A stretch of DNA of 64,000 bases from Bradyrhizobium sediminis (GTDB taxonomy: Bacteria; Pseudomonadota; Alphaproteobacteria; Rhizobiales; Xanthobacteraceae), in contig NZ_CP076134.1 of assembly GCF_018736085.1 (NCBI RefSeq), forward strand, positions 868,001-932,000, written 5' to 3'. The translations under genes and the position numbers were made by a program. Position 1 is the first letter of the stretch; every line of letters begins with the position of its first letter. Positions 24,990-33,826 of this stretch are shown here, one piece after another. The notes under the pieces were generated by a model, which was not told where the DNA came from, did not search any database, and saw only the letters and a program-made list of their open reading frames with translations.

Positions 24990-27029
24990 TTAAATCGTAA
25001 GGGCCGGTCGTTTTGGCGCCGGCGTCCTGAACTGCCACAGCAGTACGCCGAGGCCGATGATCAGCCCCGGCACGTAGGTGTAGCTGATGTCGCGTCCGAT
25101 GACCGATTCGATGATTGCCTCGATCAGGCTCGGAAACACCAGCAGCAGCCCCGATAGCAGAAGCAGGCCGCGTTCGGTCGGCGTATTTTGTCGCAAGCCC
25201 CAGTTCTGGGCAACCGCGGCGAGCGCCACCAGCCCCAATGTTGTCTTGATCGTGATCTCGAGCACGTCGACCCATGATCCGCCCTTCGGGATCGCGAGCA
25301 AGAGGCCGACGCCCTGCGGATCGAGCACGAACACGAACGGCACCAGGAACGCCGGCAGCGTGTATTTCCACGACTGCAGCGTGGTGCGGTAGGGATCGCC
25401 GCCAGTGATGGCGGCGGCTGCGAACGGCGACAGCGCCGTCGGCGGCGACACCTCCGACAGCACGGCGTAATAGAAGATGAACATGTGGGCGGCGTAATCG
25501 GGCACGCCGAGCTTGATCAGCGCGGGTGCGGCGATCACGGCGCAGATGATGTAGGACGCGGTCACCGGCACCGCGAGACCGATGATCCACACGATCAGCG
25601 CGGTATAGATCGCGGTCAGCAGCAGGCTGCCGCCGGCATAGGCGATCACGATCGACGAGAATTTGAGCCCGAGGCCGGTCAGGGTCACGACACCGACGAC
25701 GATGCCGGCGCAGGCGCAGGTGGTGGCGGCGTTCAGCGCGCCGATCGAGCCGTCGGCGAGCGCCTTCACCAGTCGCTTCGGCACCAGCGCCGTCTCCCTG
25801 CGCAGGAAACTCAGCGCGAAGGTGACCGCCGTGGCGTAAAACACCGACAGCGTCGGCGAGTAGCCGATCACCATGAACACCACCACGGCGATCAGCGAGA
25901 TGAAATGGAAGCCGTAACGCTTCGTCATCTGGCCGAGCGTCATGTCGGGAACGAAGGTGACATCCTTGGCGCCGAACTTGCGGGCGTCCAGTTCGACCAT
26001 GATCAATAGCGACAGGTAATAGAGACAGGTCGGAATCGTCGCCATCCAGATCACGTCGAGGTAGCTGATCTTGAGGAACTCGGCGATCAGGAAGGCGGCC
26101 GCGCCCAGCACCGGCGGCGACAGGATGGCGCCGAGCCCGCCGGCCGCCAGCAATCCGCCGGCGGCGTTCTTCTCGAAGCCGGCCTTGGCCAGCATCGGAT
26201 AGGCCACGGTGCCGATCATCACGGTGGTGGCGACGCCGGATCCCGACGGTCCGCCCAACAGGAACGACGACAGCACCACGGTACGCCCGGCGCTGTTCGG
26301 CTTGCCGCCCATCAGCGCCAGCGAGAAATCGATGAAGAACTTGCCGGCGCCGGATTGCTGCAGGAACGCGCCGTAGATCGTGAACAGGATGATCAGCGTC
26401 GCCGACACGTCGACTGCGACGCCGAAAATGCCTTCCAGGGTGATGAAGAGGTGACCGACCAGCCGCGGCAGGTCGTAGCCGCGATGCGTCCACGGCGCCG
26501 GCAGATGCGGGCCGAGCATCGCATAGGCAATGAACAGTAGCGACACCACGGGCATGATCGCCCCGGTGGTGCGGCGGGTCGCCTCCAGCAGCAGGATGAT
26601 GAACACGATGCCGATGATGACGTCCCAGCGGTCGGGCATGGTGGCGCGGTCGGTAAAGTCCTCGCCGCCCCACAGCGCGTAGGCGATGGTCAGGACCGCG
26701 AAGATGCCGGGCACCACATCCCACCAGCGCACCCGGTTGCGAAACCGCGTCGCCAGCGGAAACAGCAGGAAGCTCAGCACCAGCGTGAAGGCGACGTGGG
26801 TGTAGCGCAGTTCCTGGGTCGGAACGATCGCGTAGGCGGCGTAGAGGTGGAACAGGCTCATGACCACGGCGATGGCGGTCGAGATCCACCCGGCCCAGCC
26901 CATCAGCCGGTTGGCTGCGCCCTCTTCGGCCTCGATGAACGACTCGGCCTTGTGCAGGGCCTCTTCGGAAACGGCGACGACGTCGTCATTGGGCGATGTC
27001 TTGCCCGGTGTCGGATTGTCTGCGGCCAT
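24990..27029 (-). CDS. Fused TRAP transporter permease (DctQ-DctM fusion, left system)
   Basis: A 679-aa multi-spanning permease in which the small and large TRAP subunits are one chain, as is usual for TAXI systems. The N-terminal part has four to five helices (WISTAIAVVMSLFHLYAAYAI onward); the large-subunit part shows FGVAVDVSATLIILFTIYGAFLQQSG, FLLGGPSGSGVATTVMIGT, AGGLLAAGGLGAILSPPVLGAAAF and YYAVLSEVSPPTALSPFAAAAI. The ATG at 27029 follows GGGGGAAG; the open frame runs much further upstream but only as an antisense shadow of the divergent TAXI gene. It is first in a two-gene operon. Confidence 0.94.
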   Translation of the reverse strand: MAADNPTPGKTSPNDDVVAVSEEALHKAESFIEAEEGAANRLMGWAGWISTAIAVVMSLFHLYAAYAIVPTQELRYTHVAFTLVLSFLLFPLATRFRNRVRWWDVVPGIFAVLTIAYALWGGEDFTDRATMPDRWDVIIGIVFIILLLEATRRTTGAIMPVVSLLFIAYAMLGPHLPAPWTHRGYDLPRLVGHLFITLEGIFGVAVDVSATLIILFTIYGAFLQQSGAGKFFIDFSLALMGGKPNSAGRTVVLSSFLLGGPSGSGVATTVMIGTVAYPMLAKAGFEKNAAGGLLAAGGLGAILSPPVLGAAAFLIAEFLKISYLDVIWMATIPTCLYYLSLLIMVELDARKFGAKDVTFVPDMTLGQMTKRYGFHFISLIAVVVFMVIGYSPTLSVFYATAVTFALSFLRRETALVPKRLVKALADGSIGALNAATTCACAGIVVGVVTLTGLGLKFSSIVIAYAGGSLLLTAIYTALIVWIIGLAVPVTASYIICAVIAAPALIKLGVPDYAAHMFIFYYAVLSEVSPPTALSPFAAAAITGGDPYRTTLQSWKYTLPAFLVPFVFVLDPQGVGLLLAIPKGGSWVDVLEITIKTTLGLVALAAVAQNWGLRQNTPTERGLLLLSGLLLVFPSLIEAIIESVIGRDISYTYVPGLIIGLGVLLWQFRTPAPKRPALTI

Positions 27030-27260
27030 GCTTCCCCCGGAACGCCTTCTTTCATGGCCGAGCCTGGCTGGCCGCGTCTTCGATCGCGCCGCATTGATCC
27101 CGGTTTTCGTCAACCGTGGCAAGAGCTTCCGCGAGGCAACTTTGGAATTATTGAGACTCGCGCGAAATAGCCGCCGCGAACCGCATTTTGGCAACAAGCC
27201 GGGTTGACCCGGGGCGCGCGTCCGTCCACTTTCCCGGCCATTCGGGGGAGAACATCGATT

Positions 27261-28208
27261 ATGAAGTCGAAGCTCATTGCGGCCGCTGTTGCCTTCGCGG
27301 CGACCCTGTCGGCCCCGGCCGCCCATGCCCAGCAATTCATCAATGTGCTGACCGGCGGCACCTCGGGCGTATATTATCCGCTCGGCGTCGCCATCGGAAA
27401 AATCTACGGCGACAAGATTCCCGGTGTGAAGACCCAGGTGCAGGCCACCAAGGCGTCGGTGGAGAATCTGGTGCTGCTGCAGCAGGGCCGCGGCGAGATC
27501 GCGTTTACGCTCGGCGATTCGCTGAAGGCCGCATGGGATGGCGACGCGGAGGCCGGCTTCAAGTCCAAGCTCGACAAGCTGCGCACCATCGGGGCGATCT
27601 ATCCGAACTATATCCAGATCGTCGCCACCGCCGACAGCGGCATCAAAACGCTGGCCGACCTCAAGGGCAAGAGCCTCTCGGTCGGCGCGCCCAAATCGGG
27701 CACCGAGCTCAATTCGCGCGCCATCCTCGGCGCCGCCGGGATGAGCTACAAGGATATGGGCAAGATCGAATACCTGCCGTTCGCGGAATCCGTCGACCTG
27801 ATGAAGAACCGGCAGTTGAGTGCAACGCTGCAATCGGCCGGTCTCGGGGTAGCCTCTCTGAAGGATCTCTCGACCTCGACCGAGATCACCGTGGTGTCGG
27901 TTCCCAGGGCGGTGGTCGACAAGATCGGCCCGCCGTTCGTCGCCGTGAACATTCCCGCCAATACCTATAACGGCCAGGACAAGGACGTCCCGACCGCGGC
28001 CGTGATCAACTATCTGGTGACCAGCTCCGCCGTCTCCGACGATCTCGCCTATCAGATGACCAAACTGGTTTTCGAGTCGTTGCCGGAACTGGCGAATGCG
28101 CACGCGGCCGGCAAGGAGATCAAGCTTGCGACCGCGGCAGCCGGCAGTCCGGTGCCGCTGCATCCGGGCGCGGTCCGCTATTACAAGGAAAAGGGCCTGA
28201 TCAAGTAG
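27261..28208 (+). CDS. TAXI family TRAP transporter solute-binding protein (right system)
   Basis: A 315-aa periplasmic binding protein. The ATG at 27261 follows GGGGGAGAA and starts a signal peptide (MKSKLIAAAVAFAATLS...AHAQ). Signatures: INVLTGGTSGVYYPLGVAIGKIY, TQVQATKASVENLVLLQQGRGEIAFTLGD, LADLKGKSLSVGAPKSGTE and the end PVPLHPGAVRYYKEKGLIK. It is a paralogue of the protein at 23997 and is transcribed away from it; 231 nt separate the two operon starts. Unlike the left system, the binding protein comes first here and the permease follows after a REP element. Confidence 0.93.
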   Translation: MKSKLIAAAVAFAATLSAPAAHAQQFINVLTGGTSGVYYPLGVAIGKIYGDKIPGVKTQVQATKASVENLVLLQQGRGEIAFTLGDSLKAAWDGDAEAGFKSKLDKLRTIGAIYPNYIQIVATADSGIKTLADLKGKSLSVGAPKSGTELNSRAILGAAGMSYKDMGKIEYLPFAESVDLMKNRQLSATLQSAGLGVASLKDLSTSTEITVVSVPRAVVDKIGPPFVAVNIPANTYNGQDKDVPTAAVINYLVTSSAVSDDLAYQMTKLVFESLPELANAHAAGKEIKLATAAAGSPVPLHPGAVRYYKEKGLIK

Positions 28209-28224
28209 GCTGCTTCAATTGGTC

Positions 28225-28350
28225 GTCATGACCGGGCAAAAGCGCGAAGCGCTTTCTTTGTGCAGATATCCCGGCCATCCATCTTTCTTCGAGTAAGTTC
28301 TCGAGTGAATTTCATTTTTGATGGATGGCCGGGTCAAGCCCGGCCATGAC
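28225..28350. repeat. REP-like inverted repeat within the right TRAP operon
   Basis: Outer arms GTCATGACCGGG and CCCGGCCATGAC enclose smaller palindromes (AAGCGCGAAGCGCTTT; CGGCCATCCATC ... GATGGATGGCCG). It lies between the binding-protein and permease genes and could fold in the transcript, reducing permease relative to binding protein. Confidence 0.75.
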
Positions 28351-28406
28351 GTGTTAGGCGGTGCGCCAGCAATGGCGCATGACGACTTGGGCGTGGGGAA
28401 CGCAAC

Positions 28407-30515
28407 ATGCTGCAGGCTGAGGGCGCCGGGAAGCCGGTCAAGGTCGCATTCGACAATTTCGAGCACGGGATTCCCGAGGGCTTCGGTCCGCGCGGCTGGG
28501 GACGCCTCGCCTATGCCATCGGCATCGCCTTTGCGGTGTTCCAGCTTTACGTCGCCGCCTTCAGTTATCTGCCGAGCCAGGTGGTGCGCGGCGTTCATGT
28601 CGGCTTCCTGCTGCTCCTGACCTTCGGTCTGATCGCCAATTTCACCGCCAGAAGCGATCTCGGCCGCGCCGCCGGCTGGCTGACCGGCGCCGCCGGGTTT
28701 CTCTGCGGGCTCTACCAGTGGATCTTCTACGCCGACCTGATCGCGCGCGACGGCGATCCGACGCGGCTCGATCTCGCGGTCGGCACGCTGCTGGCGGTCC
28801 TGATTTTCGAGGGCGCGCGGCGGCTGATGGGGCTGGCGCTGCCTTTGATGTGCAGCGCCTCTCTGCTCTACTGGTTCTTCGGCCAGTATCTGCCCGCGCC
28901 GTTCAACCATCGCGGCTATGATTTCGACCAGGTCATTACGCACCTGTCCTACGGCACCGAAGGGTTTTACGGCGTCCCGATCTACGTTTCGGCGACCTAC
29001 ATCTTCCTGTTCATCCTGTTCGGCTCGTTCCTCGAGCGGGCCGGCATGATCCAGCTGTTCACCGACGTCTCGCTCGGCCTGTTCGGCGGCACCCGCGGCG
29101 GGCCGGCCAAGGTCGCGGTGTTCGCCTCGGGCATGATGGGCACGATCTCCGGCTCCGGCGTCGCCAATGTCGTCACCGTCGGCCAGTTCACGATCCCGCT
29201 GATGATCAGGTTCGGCTATCGCCGCGCCTTTGCCGCCGGTGTCGAGGCCACCGCCTCGATGGGCGGACAGATCATGCCGCCGGTGATGGGCGCCGTCGCC
29301 TTCATCATGGCGGAGACGCTCGGCGTCGAATATTCCGTCATCGTCAGGGCCGCGGTGATTCCGGCAGTGCTCTATTTCGCTTCCGCGTTCTGGATGGTGC
29401 ATCTCGAGGCCGGCAAGCACGGCCTCGTCGGCATGAACAAATCGGAAATCCCGAGTGCCTGGAAGGCGCTGGTGGCGCGCTGGTACCTGGTGCTGCCGCT
29501 GGCGGCGCTGGTCTACATGCTGTTCGAGGGTTTCACGCCGCTCTATGCCGGCAGCATGGGGCTGGCGCTGACGGTGGCGCTGATTCTCGGCGCCAGCATC
29601 ACGCTCGGTTTCTCCAGCAACGCGCTGCGCTATGTGTTCTGGATCGGGCTCTCGCTGGTGGTAGGCGCGGCGTCGCGCGACGGCCTCGAGATCATTCCGA
29701 TCGCCGGCGTCGTCGGCGCACTGGTGCTTGTCACCTCGTTTGCACGCGGCGGCCGGGCGACGCTGCGGGCCTGCCGGGATTCGCTCGCCGACAGCGCCAA
29801 ATCGGCACTCACCGTCGGCATGGCCTGCGCCATCGTCGGCACCATCATCGGCATGATGACACAGACCGGCGTCGGCGCCATCTTCGGCGGCTGGATCATC
29901 GGCCTCGGCGCCAAGAGCCTGTTCCTCGCGCTGGTCATGACGATGTTGCTGTCGATCCTGCTCGGCACCGGCATCCCGACCATTCCGACCTACATCATCA
30001 CCGCGGCTCTCGCAGCACCTGCATTGGCCAAACTCGGCGTGCCCTTGATCGTCAGCCACATGTTCGCATTCTATTACGGCATCATGGCCGACCTCTCGCC
30101 GCCGGTGGCGCTGGCCGCGCTGGCGGCAGCGCCGATCGCCCGGGAAAACCCCGACAAGATCGGCTGGGAGGCGATGCGCATCGCGCTGGCCGGTTATGTC
30201 ATTCCCTTCATCTTCGTCTATTCGCCGGCGCTGATGCTGCAGGCCGGCGATCCGATGGAAGCCCAGCTCGGCTTCCACGGCGCGGTGGCGCTCGCCACCT
30301 TCAAGGCGCTGGTCGCTATCGGCCTGTTCGGCATCGTCGCGATCGGCTTCCTGTTCGCCCGCCTGACGATCGCCGAACGCGTGGTCGCCTCGGTGGCGGC
30401 GCTCTGCCTGCTCGGCGAGTTTCCTTTCAGCGATACCATCGGCTTTACGGTGACGCTCGCCATCGTGCTCTGGCAGTGGCGGCAGCGCTCGCGCAGCGCG
30501 GTGGCGGCGGCTTGA
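28407..30515 (+). CDS. Fused TRAP transporter permease (right system)
   Basis: A 702-aa fused DctQ-DctM permease. N-terminal helices include RLAYAIGIAFAVFQLYVAAF and GFLLLLTFGLIANF; the large-subunit region has GVPIYVSATYIFLFILFGSF, FASGMMGTISGSGVANVVTVGQ, VEATASMGGQIMPPVMGAVAF, LLGTGIPTIPTYIITAALAAPAL and FYYGIMADLSPPVALAALAAAPI. The ATG at 28407 follows GTGGGGAACG. It is clearly diverged from the left permease, so the two systems probably carry different acids. Its stop overlaps the DUF1850 gene start. Confidence 0.94.
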   Translation: MLQAEGAGKPVKVAFDNFEHGIPEGFGPRGWGRLAYAIGIAFAVFQLYVAAFSYLPSQVVRGVHVGFLLLLTFGLIANFTARSDLGRAAGWLTGAAGFLCGLYQWIFYADLIARDGDPTRLDLAVGTLLAVLIFEGARRLMGLALPLMCSASLLYWFFGQYLPAPFNHRGYDFDQVITHLSYGTEGFYGVPIYVSATYIFLFILFGSFLERAGMIQLFTDVSLGLFGGTRGGPAKVAVFASGMMGTISGSGVANVVTVGQFTIPLMIRFGYRRAFAAGVEATASMGGQIMPPVMGAVAFIMAETLGVEYSVIVRAAVIPAVLYFASAFWMVHLEAGKHGLVGMNKSEIPSAWKALVARWYLVLPLAALVYMLFEGFTPLYAGSMGLALTVALILGASITLGFSSNALRYVFWIGLSLVVGAASRDGLEIIPIAGVVGALVLVTSFARGGRATLRACRDSLADSAKSALTVGMACAIVGTIIGMMTQTGVGAIFGGWIIGLGAKSLFLALVMTMLLSILLGTGIPTIPTYIITAALAAPALAKLGVPLIVSHMFAFYYGIMADLSPPVALAALAAAPIARENPDKIGWEAMRIALAGYVIPFIFVYSPALMLQAGDPMEAQLGFHGAVALATFKALVAIGLFGIVAIGFLFARLTIAERVVASVAALCLLGEFPFSDTIGFTVTLAIVLWQWRQRSRSAVAAA

Positions 30516-30886
30516 GCCTCTGCCTCGCCTCGGCCGGTGTCGTCAAGGCGCTGTCGGTAGCGGCTTTCACGCTTGCCTGGACCCACTCCATCGAAAAGGT
30601 CGAATGGCAGGAAGACTGGCGCGTCACCCCGCGGGGCCTCGAGCTGACGCAGGCGCGGGTGAAAGGCTCCGGCGCCGGCATGGAGCCGCCGCCGGAAGCG
30701 CGGCTGGTCGATGGCTGGTTTCAATGGCAGCCGAAACCCGGCGCCATGCCGCAAGTGGTGCTGGGCAATTCCGGCGCCGCCGGCGAATGGCGGCTGTGCG
30801 CGGGCGGCAATTGCCGGACGCTGTCGGAAATCCTCGGGCACCCGGTCGGGGCCAATGTCACGACAATGAAAGCATGTAGTCCGTAG
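30512..30886 (+). CDS. DUF1850 domain-containing protein
   Basis: A protein of about 124 aa of the DUF1850 family, found with TAXI-TRAP systems; function unknown. Signatures: VAAFTLAWTHSIEKVEWQEDW, RVTPRGLELTQARVKGSGAGMEPPPEA. I chose a TTG at 30512 that overlaps the permease stop (TTGA) because it places the conserved TLAWTHSIEK about 20 residues in; the frame stays open upstream inside the permease gene. The leading hydrophobic segment may be a short signal or anchor. Tight coupling to the permease points to a role in the same transport system. Confidence 0.82.
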   Translation: MSLCLASAGVVKALSVAAFTLAWTHSIEKVEWQEDWRVTPRGLELTQARVKGSGAGMEPPPEARLVDGWFQWQPKPGAMPQVVLGNSGAAGEWRLCAGGNCRTLSEILGHPVGANVTTMKACSP

Positions 30887-30987
30887 CCGGATTGCGCGGA
30901 GTTTATCCTTGGGCACGCCGAAGGCGTGACCCGGGGGCTCCATCCGGTCTACAAGTATCCCAACGAACATCACAAAGGGAGAAGTCG

Positions 30988-31791
30988 ATGGATCGACTCA
31001 AGGGCAAGACAGCGATGGTGGTCGGCGCCGGTTCGATCGGGCCGGGCTGGGGCAACGGCAAGGCGACCGCGGTGACCTTTGCGCGCGAGGGCGCACAGGT
31101 GTTTTGCGTCGACCGCAACGGCAAGGCGGCGCAGGAAACCGTCGACATCATCACGTCCGAAGGCGGCAAGGCCAGCGCCTTCGCCGCCGACGTGTCGCGT
31201 GCCGCCGAAGTCGAGGCGATGGTGGCGGCCTGCCTCAAGGCCTATGGCCGCATCGACGTGCTCGACAACAATGTCGGCATCGCCGAGATGGGAAGCGTGG
31301 TCGACGTCTCCGAAGCGGACTGGGACCGCGTGTTCGCGGTCAATCTGAAAAGCGCCTACCTCGCCATGAAGCACGTCATTCCCGTGATGGCGAAGCAGGG
31401 CGGCGGCTCGATCATCAACATCTCGTCGATCGCCTCGATCCGCCATACCGGCGTGTCCTACGTCACCTATGCCACCACCAAGGCCGCGATGAATCAGATG
31501 ACGCGTACCACCGCGGTCGAATTCGCGCCGCAGCGCATCCGGGTCAATGCGATCCTGCCGGGCTTGATGAAGACGCCGATGGTCGAGCACTCCGCCGGGC
31601 TGGCCGCCAGTTACGCCAAGGGCGACGTCGAGGCGATGTGGCGCGCCCGCGACGCCCAGGTGCCGATGGGGCACATGGGCGAAGCCTGGGACGTCGCCAA
31701 CGCCGCGCTATTCCTCGCCTCCGACGAATCGAAATACGTCACCGGCATCGAGCTGGTGGTCGATGGCGGGATCACGCTGAAGCTGAGTTGA
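30988..31791 (+). CDS. Short-chain dehydrogenase/reductase
   Basis: A 267-aa classical SDR using NAD(P). Cofactor loop VGAGSIGPGWGNGKATA is a lengthened TGxxxGxG variant; the NNAG motif appears as NNVG; the catalytic Ser is in INISSIASI and Tyr/Lys in YATTK. The C-terminus VTGIELVVDGGITLKLS is typical. The ATG at 30988 follows AAAGGGAGAA. It lies 101 nt after DUF1850 on the same strand and may act on the acid or alcohol handled by the right TRAP system, but no substrate can be named. Confidence 0.93.
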   Translation: MDRLKGKTAMVVGAGSIGPGWGNGKATAVTFAREGAQVFCVDRNGKAAQETVDIITSEGGKASAFAADVSRAAEVEAMVAACLKAYGRIDVLDNNVGIAEMGSVVDVSEADWDRVFAVNLKSAYLAMKHVIPVMAKQGGGSIINISSIASIRHTGVSYVTYATTKAAMNQMTRTTAVEFAPQRIRVNAILPGLMKTPMVEHSAGLAASYAKGDVEAMWRARDAQVPMGHMGEAWDVANAALFLASDESKYVTGIELVVDGGITLKLS

Positions 31792-31809
31792 GGTCGATTT
31801 TTCGATGTC

Positions 31810-31904
31810 GTCATTCCGGGGCGCGAGTGAAACGAGCGAACCCGGAATCCGGAGGTTGTAAGTGCGAGATTCCGGGTTCGCGCTTTCGCGCGCCCCGGAA
31901 TGAC
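31810..31904. repeat. REP-like element
   Basis: GTCATTCCGGGGCGCG ... CGCCCCGGAATGAC, with inner GAATCC and GATTCCGGG arms separated by GGAGGTTGTAAGTGCGA instead of the usual CTCGA centre. It lies between convergent genes. Confidence 0.8.
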
Positions 31905-31919
31905 GGCAGGCTATTCAGC

Positions 31920-32690
31920 CTACTGCGCCAGCGCCAAAATTCCCCCCGCGAAGGAATGCCACGCCGCTGTCGTGCTGATCGGCCAGTTCAGGAGCTTGAT
32001 GGCCACCAGCGCAATGCCGCCATAGACGTAGACCGGGTGCGGCCGCCCGCGCGTGCGCCAGTCGAACATCATCGCGGCCACCAGCAGCAGATAGGCGACG
32101 AAGGCCGGCGGAATGGTGACCGGGACCGGTGGCGGGCCGAGCGGTCCCGGCGGCGCCAGGAAGGTGAGGAACCAGCGCGCCACCGCGGCGTCCAGCACCG
32201 AGATGCCGGCCAGCAGCATCAGCCGCTTGTGGATTTCCGGCCGGCGCGTGGCGGCGATGGCGAGCGTCACGACTACCGCGAAGAACAGGATGCCGCTAAG
32301 CGGGACGATCGCAAACGCGATGCCTTCGTTGGTGAGTCCGACTGCGGCGGACCGCTTCATCGCGTTCACCGCCGCCAGGAAACCGAAGATCGTCATCGCG
32401 GTCGCCAGCGACACCCCGATCATTCCCATCGTGCGGTGTCGTGCGACCCGCCCGGACGCGGCGAGCCAGGTCTGGAACACAAAATAAAGCGACCAGGCGA
32501 AAAACAGCAGGCCGTGAAAATGGATCACCGGCATCGACGGGAACGATCCCGTTGCCAGTGGAAGGAAGTAGGTTGGTGCGAAGCCAAGGAAGGCCACGGC
32601 CGTGCACGAAAGTGCCATATAGAAGTAGAAATACTGCGCGGGCGACGATGCGGCGGCGCGCGCGGGATTATGGTCAATCAAAGTTGTCAT
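31920..32690 (-). CDS. Hypothetical integral membrane protein
   Basis: A 256-aa inner-membrane protein with about seven hydrophobic segments (for example YFYFYMALSCTAVAFLGFAP, FHGLLFFAWSLYFVFQTWLA, GMIGVSLATAMTIFGFLAAV, IVPLSGILFFAVVVTLAIAA, PAFVAYLLLVAAMMFDW). Several His residues sit at membrane edges (VIHFHG, VARHRTMG, EIHKRLM), a pattern that could ligate heme or metal; this is speculative. I recall similar unnamed proteins in rhizobia. It stands alone, with no clear operon. Confidence 0.75.
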   Translation of the reverse strand: MTTLIDHNPARAAASSPAQYFYFYMALSCTAVAFLGFAPTYFLPLATGSFPSMPVIHFHGLLFFAWSLYFVFQTWLAASGRVARHRTMGMIGVSLATAMTIFGFLAAVNAMKRSAAVGLTNEGIAFAIVPLSGILFFAVVVTLAIAATRRPEIHKRLMLLAGISVLDAAVARWFLTFLAPPGPLGPPPVPVTIPPAFVAYLLLVAAMMFDWRTRGRPHPVYVYGGIALVAIKLLNWPISTTAAWHSFAGGILALAQ

Positions 32691-32873
32691 GCGTCAGGAT
32701 TCTCCATGTGCGTATTGAGTCTCCGAGACCGGCATATGGTTCAAGAGAAAAGCGGCATCAGGCATATGCCGCCGGGTGTCAATCAACGCTCAATTCCGCC
32801 GCAATCCGGTTCGCGGCCACTATTGCCGGGCCCTAGTCTCTCCAATATTGAGGGTTGTTCGCCGGGTAGATCG

Positions 32874-33650
32874 ATGCGATTTCGTCCTGCAGTCCTGATC
32901 CGCAACGTGGCCGTTGCATTTGTCCTGTCGGTAGCGCCGCTACATGGTGCCCTCGCGACCGGCACCGGGTCATCGACCGATCTGCAGGCCGACCCCGCGC
33001 CCTGCGCCGCCGCGGCGGCGACCAACGACGCCGACAGGATCGTCGCCATTTGCGGCGCGCTGATCGACCACAGCAAGACGGCGAAGACCGATCGCATCAA
33101 GGCGCTGATCGCGCGCGCCGGCGCCTATGACCGCAAGGACATGATCGACAGCGCGATCTCCGATTACGATGCGGCGCTGCGGCTCGACCCGGCGCTTGCG
33201 GATATCTTCAATATCAGGGGCGAACTCTGGCGCCGGAAGGGCGACCGCCGGCGCGCGCTGGCCGATTTCGCCGCCGCCATCAAGCTGAACCCGGACCACC
33301 TGACAGCCAAGGGCAATTACAAGACGCTGGCGCAGGAGCTGGAGCGCCTGGGCGCGCTGATGGCGGTCCATAATAAGCCGAGCTTCAATTGCGCGAACGC
33401 CCGGCGTGCGGTCGAGAAGGCGATCTGCGCCAACCCGGAGCTGGCCAATCTCGACCGCGAGATCAACGCCGTGCACACCAAGGTGGTGCGTGAGGCCCGC
33501 AACGACAGTCCGCGCGCCGGGAAGGCCTTGCAGCGCGAACAGGACGAGTTCATCGCCCGCCGCAACGCCGCGTTCGGCCAGCCCGGATATGATCTGCGCA
33601 AGGCCATGAAGGAGCGGCTGGACCGCCTGCTGGCGATCGAGTCGAACTAG
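32874..33650 (+). CDS. Exported TPR protein with an LprI-like C-terminal domain
   Basis: A 258-aa exported protein. Signal peptide about MRFRPAVLIRNVAVAFVLSV...GALA. Residues about 75-145 hold two to three tetratricopeptide repeats (RAGAYDRKDMIDSAISDYDAALRL; RGELWRRKGDRRRALADFAAAIKL). From about residue 165, FNCANARRAVEKAICANPELANLD is the signature of the LprI/DUF1311 domain, whose cysteines form disulfides and which in LprI inhibits lysozyme. The ATG at 32874 is chosen because the signal peptide begins there; the very long open frame upstream is antisense to other genes. A periplasmic protein-binding role is likely. Confidence 0.82.
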   Translation: MRFRPAVLIRNVAVAFVLSVAPLHGALATGTGSSTDLQADPAPCAAAAATNDADRIVAICGALIDHSKTAKTDRIKALIARAGAYDRKDMIDSAISDYDAALRLDPALADIFNIRGELWRRKGDRRRALADFAAAIKLNPDHLTAKGNYKTLAQELERLGALMAVHNKPSFNCANARRAVEKAICANPELANLDREINAVHTKVVREARNDSPRAGKALQREQDEFIARRNAAFGQPGYDLRKAMKERLDRLLAIESN

Positions 33651-33757
33651 CCGCCGGGCGCGGCCGGTTAGCCGAATGTCGCAGTGTTTATGCCTTGAAT
33701 TGTCGAGTTATCCCGTGACAATGCCGCGAAGAAAAATGACGGGAATTGATCCCGGTC

Positions 33758-33780
33758 ATGGCCGGGCTCGTCCCGGCCAT
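33758..33780. repeat. Short REP-like hairpin
   Basis: ATGGCCGGG and CCCGGCCAT pair as a 9-bp stem around CTCGT, immediately upstream of the acyl-CoA synthetase gene. Confidence 0.7.
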
Positions 33781-33826
33781 CCACGTCTTTTATGGACGAC
33801 GGGTTAAGTCTAGCGGGAGCGACGCC

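Noticed and set aside
27030..27260. A sigma-54-like TGGCA ... TTCC near 27117-27132 in the TRAP divergent region
   Set aside because: The spacing and the -12 element do not fit the consensus well enough, and no enhancer-binding regulator is adjacent.
24990..28163. A 1057-codon minus-strand open frame
   Set aside because: Only 24990-27029 is the TRAP permease. The upstream 378 codons are antisense to the TAXI gene on the plus strand and have Arg/Gly/Asp-biased shadow composition.
28215..30278. A 687-codon minus-strand open frame antisense to the right TRAP permease
   Set aside because: Typical high-GC shadow: His, Arg, Asp and Gln-rich with no domain, and the sense frame is a clear permease.
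31104..33650. An 848-codon plus-strand open frame
   Set aside because: It overlaps the SDR and membrane-protein genes in other frames. Only the part from 32874, which begins with a signal peptide, is real.
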